Below are positions 41,456 to 47,571 of a stretch of 64,000 bases of DNA, in pieces. Under the pieces are notes generated by a model that saw nothing but the letters and a program-made list of their open reading frames with translations, did not search any database and was not told the origin of the DNA. Origin of the DNA: JACDAN01 sp035707105 (GTDB taxonomy: Bacteria; Actinomycetota; Thermoleophilia; Gaiellales; Gaiellaceae); contig DASSUI010000029.1 in assembly GCA_035707105.1 (NCBI GenBank), forward strand, positions 1-64,000. Reading direction: 5' to 3'. How positions within the stretch are numbered: position 1 is the first letter of the stretch; each line of letters begins with the position of its first letter. The position numbers and the translations under genes were made by a program.

Positions 41456-42048
41456 CCGTCCCAGGCGTACGCCTGGTCGGCGTAGCGGATCCGGCCCTCG
41501 ACCAACGGCCGCCACGCGTCGGCGGCTTCCCAGATCGACTCGTCCGCGGCCAGCCGCTCGACGAAGGCCGCGGGGACGCCCTCGAAGACGAAGACGACCT
41601 CCTCGTCGGTGACGTAGACCTCGTGGCCGCTCAGCCCGAGCTCGGCCGGGTCGAAGGGCGGGCCGCCCCGCAGCAGCGCCTCCGCCTGCTCCTTCGCGCC
41701 AGGCCGCAGCGGTACCACGAGGGCGGCGCGCTCGACGCGGTCGGGCCGGGCGGCGAGGCCGGCGAGGCGCTCGGCAACCTCGCGGATGATCCCGGGCTGC
41801 GCGACGCTGGCGATCTTGATCGCGCTCTCGTCGGTCAGCTCCAGGATCAGCGTCGGCCTGCCCTGGAGCCGGTCGCCGCTCGCGTGCGCGAGCCGGTAGC
41901 GCTCGACGTCGGTGTAGTGGACGCTTCGGGTCAGCGGGCCGGCGCCGTTCCGGCCCTCGAGCCGGAGCGCCTCGGTGCCGAGCTCCAGGCGGCCGGAATG
42001 CCGAACCCCGTCCGGCTCCTGCCAGGTCACTGCGTAGGTGATCCGCAT
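41452..42048 (-). CDS. Conserved protein of unknown function with GPPFDP domain
   Basis: 198 residues. N-terminal half: mixed sheet (RITYAVTWQEPDGVRHSGRLELG, VHYTDVERYRL). The C-terminal half (AALVVPLRPGAKEQAEALLRGGPPFDPAELGLSGHEVYVTDEEVVFVFEG) is clearly related to the product at 47086-47571. The A-E-ALL-xGPPFDP pattern suggests a small alpha/beta sensor or ABM-like domain. ATG 42048 lies 6 nt after the -10 GATCAT, predicting a leaderless mRNA. The stop shares CTAG with the acetate kinase stop. No function is known. Confidence 0.78.
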   Translation of the reverse strand: MRITYAVTWQEPDGVRHSGRLELGTEALRLEGRNGAGPLTRSVHYTDVERYRLAHASGDRLQGRPTLILELTDESAIKIASVAQPGIIREVAERLAGLAARPDRVERAALVVPLRPGAKEQAEALLRGGPPFDPAELGLSGHEVYVTDEEVVFVFEGVPAAFVERLAADESIWEAADAWRPLVEGRIRYADQAYAWDG

Positions 42049-42054
42049 GCCGGG

Positions 42055-42114
42055 ATGATCGATGGATCGCGGCGCGATCGCGTCCGTACTTTTCCGTGCT
42101 CGCGATGGGGCGAT
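42055..42114 (-). promoter_or_regulatory. Three-part promoter of the GPPFDP-domain gene (leaderless)
   Basis: Minus strand: ATCGCC (42114-42109), 22 nt, CGGACGC (42086-42080), 19 nt, -10 GATCAT (42060-42055), 6 nt to ATG 42048. The GGAAAAGTAC right before element 2 matches the GTACTTT arm of the OsmC promoter in reverse. Confidence 0.58.
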
Positions 42115-42152
42115 GCCGACGACCGGCCTTCGGAAGCCCCGCCGGTCCGTAC

Positions 42153-42212
42153 TTTCCCGAGCAGGCCATCGGTGCGCCCGCCGATGCCGCTACGTGGTCG
42201 CCCGGCGACGAT
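42153..42212 (+). promoter_or_regulatory. Three-part promoter of the OsmC-family gene
   Basis: TTTCCC (42153-42158, in GTACTTTCCC), 22 nt, CCGATGC (42181-42187), 19 nt, -10 GACGAT (42207-42212). A second GTACTTTTCC begins 63 nt upstream (42086), about six helical turns, as if a second box were present. AAGGAGG precedes ATG 42240. Confidence 0.7.
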
Positions 42213-42239
42213 TGGAGGCGTCCGACAAGGAGGCTTCAG

Positions 42240-42692
42240 ATGACGATCTCGAAGGACTTCCGTTTCCCCGTATCCGTGGTCTTCGAGGGCGAGCGCCTTG
42301 CCACCGTCGCGGCCCCGGACCTCGACCCGATCACCGTCGCCGTGCCGCCGGAGTTCAAGGGGCCGGGCGGCCGCTGGAGTCCCGAGCACCTGCTCGTCGC
42401 CGGCGTCGCCTCGTGCTACGCCGTCACGTTCGCCGCGATCGCCGAGCGGCGCGGGATCCCGCTCCACTCGCTCAGCATCACGGCCACCGGCCATGTGGGG
42501 CATCGCGACGACGGCCGCATGGGCTTCATCGCGATCGAGCTGACGCCGAGGATCCAGACCGACGAGGACTTCGTCGACGCGGCCGAGCGGACGGCCCGAG
42601 CTGCGCACACGGCCTGCATCGTCTCGAGCGCGCTCTCGGTCCCTGTGGAGGTCACGCCGGTCGTTCGCGCGACCGAGCTCGCCTTCGCGTAG
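42240..42692 (+). CDS. OsmC/Ohr-family protein
   Basis: 150 residues from ATG 42240, 6 nt after AAGGAGG. PEHLLVAGVASCYAVTFAAIAERRGIP carries the first conserved cysteine and HTACIVSSAL the second, the pair used by OsmC/Ohr peroxidases. SITATGHVGHRDDGRMGFIAIEL is the conserved central sheet. Such proteins reduce organic hydroperoxides with dihydrolipoamide or similar thiols. The gene is transcribed from its own three-part promoter. Confidence 0.88.
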   Translation: MTISKDFRFPVSVVFEGERLATVAAPDLDPITVAVPPEFKGPGGRWSPEHLLVAGVASCYAVTFAAIAERRGIPLHSLSITATGHVGHRDDGRMGFIAIELTPRIQTDEDFVDAAERTARAAHTACIVSSALSVPVEVTPVVRATELAFA

Positions 42693-42720
42693 AAGGGTCG
42701 CCCGCAGCTTCGATGGGGGA

Positions 42721-42780
42721 AAAGCCGCAGAACGGCGGCGGCTCGGCCCCGATGGCGCTCCCGGTGCCCGCCATGAGGCT
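42721..42780 (+). promoter_or_regulatory. Three-part promoter of the two-TM protein gene
   Basis: AAAGCC (42721-42726) after GGGG, 22 nt, CCGATGG (42749-42755), 19 nt, -10 GAGGCT (42775-42780), 6 nt to ATG 42787. Confidence 0.63.
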
Positions 42781-42786
42781 CCGTCC

Positions 42787-43371
42787 ATGGCAGCACACGA
42801 GAAAGGAGTCGCCATGAAGCGCAAGATCTTCGAGTACGGAGGGATTGCAGCAAGCATCATCCTCATCGCCTTCGGAGCCGGCTCGATCGGCCTCGGCGCA
42901 TGGGGCTTCAACGAGGTTCGCGACAACCTCGCCCAGGAGAACATCGTCGGTACGCCCGACTCGTCCATCCCGGGCCAGAAGGTCGACACGGGCTCCGAGG
43001 CCCGCGCATTCGCGTCCACGATGCGCAAGCACGCGCTCGAGGCCACGGGCGGCCGGACCTACGCGGAGATGGGGCGCTACCTCGATCCGCAGGGCAAGGA
43101 GACGAACGACGAGGCCGCGGCCGCCAAGGACCCGAAGACGGGCCAGCCGGTCGCCAACGGGGCCCGGAACATCTGGGTCACCGAGACCGCGCTGGCGACG
43201 GCGCTCAACATGGCATTCCTCGGCGAGCGCATCGCGGTCTTCGGCATCGTGATGGGCTTCGCGCTCCTGCTGACCGGCATCGGCTTCCTGGTGCTGACCT
43301 TCGGCGGCGCGATCCAGCACTCTCCGTCGGTTCGCGAAACGGTTCGACGGGCCGAGCCCGTCACCGGCTGA
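42787..43371 (+). CDS. Two-TM membrane protein of unknown function
   Basis: 194 residues from ATG 42787, the position predicted as leaderless. An alternative ATG at 42814 (MKRKIFEYGG) follows AAAGGAG and would give 185 residues; both may be used. TM1 is IAASIILIAFGAGSIGLGAWG and TM2 is RIAVFGIVMGFALLLTGIGFLVL. Between them lies a soluble loop of about 100 residues with REARAFASTMRKHAL-like and DPQGKETNDEAAAAKDP stretches. I do not recognise a function. A clean intrinsic terminator follows (43394-43420). Confidence 0.75.
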   Translation: MAAHEKGVAMKRKIFEYGGIAASIILIAFGAGSIGLGAWGFNEVRDNLAQENIVGTPDSSIPGQKVDTGSEARAFASTMRKHALEATGGRTYAEMGRYLDPQGKETNDEAAAAKDPKTGQPVANGARNIWVTETALATALNMAFLGERIAVFGIVMGFALLLTGIGFLVLTFGGAIQHSPSVRETVRRAEPVTG

Positions 43372-43393
43372 GCGGCGACTCCGCTCGCGAAGC

Positions 43394-43420
43394 GAGGGCG
43401 GCCTCAGGGCCGCCCTCTTT
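43394..43420 (+). terminator. Intrinsic terminator
   Basis: GAGGGCGGCC (43394-43403), TCAG loop, GGCCGCCCTC (43408-43417) and TTT. A perfect 10-bp stem ends the two-TM gene just before the nirK promoter. Confidence 0.85.
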
Positions 43421-43429
43421 CGTTGCGGA

Positions 43430-43489
43430 AAACCCGCAGTCGTCGTGCGGCTGCCTTCGGTGTCCATCCCGCCCCGCGCTGCCTAATTC
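43430..43489 (+). promoter_or_regulatory. Three-part promoter of the nitrite reductase gene
   Basis: AAACCC (43430-43435) after GCGGA, 22 nt, CGGTGTC (43458-43464), 19 nt, -10 TAATTC (43484-43489). GAGAGGAG lies before ATG 43523. The -10 is the only one in the set without T at position 6. Confidence 0.55.
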
Positions 43490-43522
43490 TCTACGAAACC
43501 CACGAGAGGAGAACGTTCCGAC

Positions 43523-44656
43523 ATGTCCACGCACACCGCGCCGCACCCCTATCGCCGGCCGGAGACCGACTCGGGCGCCTTCGCCAAGATGGCGGCCGTC
43601 CTGCTCGGCCTGCTCGTCGGGGTGGTCGGCTTCCTGGCCCTGCTCATGTGGCTCGACGCGAGGGACGACGGCGCCGCGGCCGCCGCGGCTCCTGCCGCGC
43701 AGGCCGCGGCCGGCGACCACAACACGGCACTGCCGCTGAACAGCTTCGCGGGCGTCGTCCCGCAGAACGCACAGGAGCTCGCGGCCGCGCACAAGCCGTA
43801 CGACGCGGCGATGCCGGCGATCCCGGCCACGGGCGTGGTGAAGGTCCATATGACCCTCAAGGACATGGCCGTCGAGATTGCGCCGGGCGTCCGCTACAAC
43901 ACCTGGGCGTTCGACGGCCACGGTGCGCCGGGGCCCGTCGTCCACGTCCGCCAGGGGCAGACGGTCGAGATGACGCTGACGAACGGCGGCAAGATCCCAC
44001 ACTCGATCGACTTCCACGCCGCGCGGATCGCGCCAAACGTGGCGTTCCGCGACGTCGCGCCCGGCGAGTCGTTCACGTTCCGCTTCCAGGCGAACGACCC
44101 GGGCGTCTTCATGTACCACTGCGGGACGAAGCCCGTCCTCGCGCACATCGCGAACGGGATGTACGGCGCGATCGTGGTCGAGCCGAAGCAGGCCCTGCCG
44201 AAGGCCGACAAGGAGTACGTCCTCGTGGCGAGCGAGTGGTACCTCGACGGCAACGGCATCGACAAGCCGGCAAACCTCGACATGGCGAAGGCGCGCCAGA
44301 TGACCCCGGACTGGACAACCTTCAACGGCTACGCGAACCAGTACGTCAACCACCCGCTCACGGCCGACCCGGGCGAGACCGTGCGCTTCTGGGTCGTCGC
44401 CGCCGGCCCGACGCTCGACACGAACTTCCACGTCGTCGGGTCGATCCTCGACCGGGCCTGGGTCGACCAGGACATGACCCGCTTCGAGCGCGGCGTCCAG
44501 ACCGTCGCCGTCCCGGCCGGGGGAGGTGCGGTCTTCGACGTCAAGATCGACGAGCCGGGTCTCTACCCGTTCGTCTCGCACGCCTTCGCGCACGTCGACC
44601 TGGGCCAGGTGGGCCTGCTGAAGGTCGGCGAGCCGAAGGGGACGATGTCGCACTGA
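43523..44656 (+). CDS. nirK: Copper-containing nitrite reductase (NirK-type), membrane-anchored
   Basis: 377 residues. An N-terminal helix (about 22-43) anchors two cupredoxin domains. Copper ligands: PHSIDFH (type 2 region), FMYHCGTKPVLAHIANGMYG (type 1 His-Cys...His...Met), and FHVVGSILDRAW with HAFAHVDLGQVGLL from the second domain. This pattern is that of NirK, which reduces nitrite to NO. A qNOR gene at 56.6-58.9 kb would remove the NO. An uncleaved anchor instead of a Tat signal is common in Gram-positive NirK. The frame begins at ATG 43523 after GAGGAG. Confidence 0.9.
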   Translation: MSTHTAPHPYRRPETDSGAFAKMAAVLLGLLVGVVGFLALLMWLDARDDGAAAAAAPAAQAAAGDHNTALPLNSFAGVVPQNAQELAAAHKPYDAAMPAIPATGVVKVHMTLKDMAVEIAPGVRYNTWAFDGHGAPGPVVHVRQGQTVEMTLTNGGKIPHSIDFHAARIAPNVAFRDVAPGESFTFRFQANDPGVFMYHCGTKPVLAHIANGMYGAIVVEPKQALPKADKEYVLVASEWYLDGNGIDKPANLDMAKARQMTPDWTTFNGYANQYVNHPLTADPGETVRFWVVAAGPTLDTNFHVVGSILDRAWVDQDMTRFERGVQTVAVPAGGGAVFDVKIDEPGLYPFVSHAFAHVDLGQVGLLKVGEPKGTMSH

Positions 44657-44667
44657 TCTCCCACCCA

Positions 44668-44698
44668 GCGGCGGCCGGGGGACGGCGCCGGCCGCCGC
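44668..44698. terminator. Bidirectional hairpin between nirK and the response regulator gene
   Basis: GCGGCGGCCGG (44668-44678) and CCGGCCGCCGC (44688-44698) pair over 11 bp with a 9-nt loop. Genes on both sides converge here. No T-run is present. Confidence 0.6.
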
Positions 44699-44705
44699 AC
44701 CGACC

Positions 44706-45347
44706 TCAGGCCGACGGCTCGGCGGTCTCGTCGAGCAGGCCGGCCGCCAGCGCGTAGCGCACGAGCTCGGCGCGGGTGGTGATTCGAAGCTTCTGCATGA
44801 TGTGCGCACGGTGCGTCTCGACCGTGCGCACCGACAGGAAGAGCGCCTGGGCGATCTCCTGGTTCGTGTGGCCGAGCGCGAGCAGGCGGAGAACCTCGCG
44901 CTCGCGCTCCGACAGCGGATCCTCCTCGGCGCGGGCACGCTCCTCGGCATCCGCGGCCACGAGCCGGGCGCCGAGCGCCGGGTGCACGTACTGCCGCCCC
45001 TCGGCTACCTCCCGGATCGCGCCGACGACCTCGGCATCGGCCGCCTCCTTGAGGACGTAGCCCTTCGCACCCGCCGCGAACGCCTCGCGGACGTACGCGG
45101 GGTCGTCCTGCATCGAGAGGAGGAGGACGTTCGTCTTCGGCGACTCCTTCAGCAGGTCGGGGATCACCTCGATCCCGCTGCGGCCGGGCATGACGACGTC
45201 GAGCAGGACGACGTCGGGCTTGTGCGCCCGGAGCTCGAAAACGGCCCCACGGGCGTCGGCCGCCTCGGCTACGACCTCGAAATCCTCCTCGGCGTCGAGC
45301 AGCATCCGGATGCCGGAGCGGACGACCGCGTGGTCGTCGACGATCAC
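44706..45347 (-). CDS. NarL/LuxR-family response regulator (DevR/DosR-like)
   Basis: 213 residues from GTG 45347. Receiver: acidic pair VDDH, phosphorylation Asp D50 (VVLLDVVMPG), switch Ser in LLLSMQDD and conserved Lys K100 (GYVLKEA). HTH_LuxR: LSEREREVLRLLALGHTNQEIAQALFLSVRTVETHRAHIMQKLRI. With GTG the first beta strand is short; CTG 45362, overlapping the kinase TGA (CTGA), would give LSLKIVIVDDH and a normal strand, so the true start may be CTG. Paired with the GAF-GAF kinase upstream. The main candidate to bind the three-part promoters. Confidence 0.9.
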   Translation of the reverse strand: MIVDDHAVVRSGIRMLLDAEEDFEVVAEAADARGAVFELRAHKPDVVLLDVVMPGRSGIEVIPDLLKESPKTNVLLLSMQDDPAYVREAFAAGAKGYVLKEAADAEVVGAIREVAEGRQYVHPALGARLVAADAEERARAEEDPLSEREREVLRLLALGHTNQEIAQALFLSVRTVETHRAHIMQKLRITTRAELVRYALAAGLLDETAEPSA

Positions 45348-45358
45348 GATCTTGAGGC

Positions 45359-47002
45359 TCAGCGGATCGGGACCTCCACGGCGAGGGTCGTGCCGGCCTC
45401 ACCGCTCGACTCGACGGTCACGCGACCGCGCAGCAGCGCGATTCGCTCGCGCATGCCGAGCAGCCCGAGCCCGTCTTCTCGCGTCTCGGAGGGGTCGAAC
45501 CCCTGCCCGTCGTCCTCGATCACCGCCACCACGCTGTCGCCCTTCTTCGTCAGCACGACGCTCACCGTAGTCGCCTGAGCATGCTTGATGACGTTCGTGA
45601 GCGCTTCCTGGACGATCCGGTAGAGCGCGCTCTCGATCTCGTGGGGCAGCCGCTCGTCGCCCAGCGCGGCCTGGACCTGGACGTCCAGGGCGGTCTGCTC
45701 GGAGAACGTCTCGCCGAGGCGCTGGAGCGCCGGGACGAGGCCGAAGTCGTCGAGCGCCTTCGGGCGGAGCTCGACCGCGAGCCGCCGGACGTCGTGGAGG
45801 GTCGCCACGACGAGCTCGCGGAGAGCGAGCACCGACTCGCGGGCCTCCGGCCGGTCGGCCACCGCCTCCTCGATCGTCCGTAGCCCGAGGAGGATGGACG
45901 TGAGCGCCTGGCCCGTCTCGTCGTGGAGCTCGCGCGCGAGCCGTTTGCGCTCGAGCTCCTGCCCCTCCATGACCCGCCGCATCGCGTCGCCGGCGACCCG
46001 CTCCGAGAGGTCGATGGCGACGGCGGCGCGCTCGGCGAACGCCTCGGCGATGCGGACGTCCTCGTCGGTGAACCGCGGGTCCACGGCCTGCTTGTCCTGC
46101 GCGACGATGACGCCAATCGGTCGGTCGCGGACGACGAGCGGGACGAAGAGGCCGGTGCGCGCCCCCATGTATCGGGCCGCCTGCTGCTCGACCTCAGGAT
46201 CGTCGATCAGTGAGTCGACCCGCTCGCTGCGCCGGCGCTCGAGCACCCGGGCCGTCTTCGACCTCGTCGCGTCGAGCTTGAGGCCGACGTACTTGTCCGA
46301 GTCATCCCCGGCGACGGTCTCGACCGTGGTGCCGCCGTCGGGCCCCGGCATGGCGATGAAGACGAGCCGGGCGTCGATCAGGTCGCGCAACCGGGTGACG
46401 ACGAGCTGGAGCAGGCGCGGGAGCTCGATCTCGGTCGCCAGCGCGTTGCCGACCTCGCCGAGCGACTGCAACTGCTCGCCCCAGCGCGTCGCCGACTCGT
46501 ACAGCCGGGCGTTCTCGATCGCCACGGCGGCCTGCGCCGCGAGCAGCTGGACGAGCTCCTCGTCGTCCTCGCTGAAGTCCTCGCCGCCGGCCTTCTCGGT
46601 CAGGTAGAGATTCCCGTAGGCGACCCCGCGGAGGAGGATCGGGACGCCGAGAAACCCCTTCATCGCCGGATGGCCCGGCGGAAAGCCGACGGAGCGCGGA
46701 TCGGAAGAGATGTCGGTCAGGCGGAGCGGCTTCGCGTCGGTGATCAGGACGCCGAGGATCCCGCGACCGTGCGGCAGGTCGCCGATCCGCCTGGCCGTCT
46801 CCTCGTCCATCCCGGTGACCACGAAGTTCTCGAGGCCCGTCCCGCTCTTGTCGATCACGCCGAGCGCCGCGTACCGGGCGTCCGTCAGCTCCGCGGCCGC
46901 CTCGACGATGCGCTGGAGCACCGCCTCGATCGACAGCTCGGAGGTGACGGCGATCGCGGCGTCGAGCACGGCGCGGAGGCGCATCTCGTCTGTGCGTTGC
47001 AT
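45359..47002 (-). CDS. GAF-GAF histidine kinase (DevS/DosS-like)
   Basis: 547 residues. GAF-A about 25-165, GAF-B about 185-335, HisKA_3 dimerisation with the phosphorylated histidine H360 (KRLARELHDETGQALTSIL), then HATPase_c (TNVIKHAQATTVSVVL, DDGQGFDPSETREDGLGLLGMRERI). The stretch PPGHPAMKGFLGVPILLRGVAYGNLYLTEK in GAF-A closely follows DevS/DosS, where a histidine in this domain binds haem; H111 is the candidate ligand. It may therefore sense O2, NO, CO or redox state. ATG 47002 follows a -10 TACGAT by 8 nt; element 2 is absent. Confidence 0.92.
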   Translation of the reverse strand: MQRTDEMRLRAVLDAAIAVTSELSIEAVLQRIVEAAAELTDARYAALGVIDKSGTGLENFVVTGMDEETARRIGDLPHGRGILGVLITDAKPLRLTDISSDPRSVGFPPGHPAMKGFLGVPILLRGVAYGNLYLTEKAGGEDFSEDDEELVQLLAAQAAVAIENARLYESATRWGEQLQSLGEVGNALATEIELPRLLQLVVTRLRDLIDARLVFIAMPGPDGGTTVETVAGDDSDKYVGLKLDATRSKTARVLERRRSERVDSLIDDPEVEQQAARYMGARTGLFVPLVVRDRPIGVIVAQDKQAVDPRFTDEDVRIAEAFAERAAVAIDLSERVAGDAMRRVMEGQELERKRLARELHDETGQALTSILLGLRTIEEAVADRPEARESVLALRELVVATLHDVRRLAVELRPKALDDFGLVPALQRLGETFSEQTALDVQVQAALGDERLPHEIESALYRIVQEALTNVIKHAQATTVSVVLTKKGDSVVAVIEDDGQGFDPSETREDGLGLLGMRERIALLRGRVTVESSGEAGTTLAVEVPIR

Positions 47003-47054
47003 GCACAGGAATCGTACGGTGGCGCCGGGTCGGCGGAAAGCAGGTGGTCAGTGG

Positions 47055-47114
47055 TTTCCCGCCGCAACGATCAGCGGGGGCGCGGATGGGCGGCCGCGGG
47101 CCCGGGAGTAGCGT
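47055..47114 (+). promoter_or_regulatory. Three-part promoter of the 43-aa micropeptide operon (leaderless)
   Basis: TTTCCC (47055-47060), 22 nt, CGGATGG (47083-47089), 19 nt, -10 TAGCGT (47109-47114), 6 nt to ATG 47121. CCCGC/GCGGG arms surround the box. The divergent kinase gene starts 53 nt to the left of element 1. Confidence 0.68.
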
Positions 47115-47571
47115 CGGAGCATGGAGCTCGTCACCTGGATCCCGTTCCTCGCGATGCTCCTCGTCCTCGCGGCCGTCTTCGCCCCCCACTCTGCCCGGCC
47201 GCACCGCGGCAGGCACTACAGTCGAGTCGATCGCAGGCGGTTCTGCCGTTGACGACGACGAGGAGGGCACCATCGAGGCGATCGCGCTCATCGCACGCCT
47301 GAAGCCGGGCGCCGAATCTCAGGCCGAGGCACTGATCCGTTCCGGCCCGCCGTTCGATCCGACGAGCCTCGGTCTCACCGGCCACCGTGTGTTCCTCTCC
47401 GCCGACGAGGCGGTGTTCGTGTTCGAAGGGCACGAGGTCGAGTGGATGCTCGACGACCTGGTGTCGGACCCGAACGCGTGGCAGACCCACGATGCGCTCG
47501 AGGCCTGGCGGCCCCTGATCGAGTTTCCACCGAGAATCGGCAGGGAGGCCTACTCCTGGGAGCGGGAGTGA
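47086..47571 (+). CDS. GPPFDP-domain protein, start uncertain
   Basis: The certain part is about 47272-47571: IEAIALIARLKPGAESQAEALIRSGPPFDPTSLGLTGHRVFLSADEAVFVFEG, clearly related to the C-terminal half of the product at 41452-42048. The nearest in-frame canonical start, ATG 47086, lies inside the promoter and gives a serine-rich N-terminus that is the wrong frame of the micropeptide gene. Either a noncanonical start near 47221-47272 is used, or a frameshift once joined it to the 43-aa frame. The GTG of the HAD-GH65 gene overlaps its stop. Function unknown. Confidence 0.6.
   Translation: MGGRGPGSSVGAWSSSPGSRSSRCSSSSRPSSPPTLPGRTAAGTTVESIAGGSAVDDDEEGTIEAIALIARLKPGAESQAEALIRSGPPFDPTSLGLTGHRVFLSADEAVFVFEGHEVEWMLDDLVSDPNAWQTHDALEAWRPLIEFPPRIGREAYSWERE
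47121..47252 (+). CDS. 43-residue membrane micropeptide
   Basis: ATG 47121 lies 6 nt after the -10 TAGCGT, so the mRNA should begin on the start codon. The peptide starts MELVTWIPFLAMLLVLAAVF (one transmembrane helix) and ends in a strongly basic tail (RPHRGRHYSRVDRRRF). Size and layout resemble the 38-residue peptide at 24579, also first behind a three-part promoter and ahead of stress genes. Function unknown. Confidence 0.62.
   Translation: MELVTWIPFLAMLLVLAAVFAPHSARPHRGRHYSRVDRRRFCR

Noticed and set aside
47011..47060. Kinase gene promoter as a member of the three-part set
   Set aside because: A -10 (TACGAT) exists 8 nt before ATG 47002, but 19 nt upstream the heptamer reads TGCTTTC, not C(G/C/T)GATGC.
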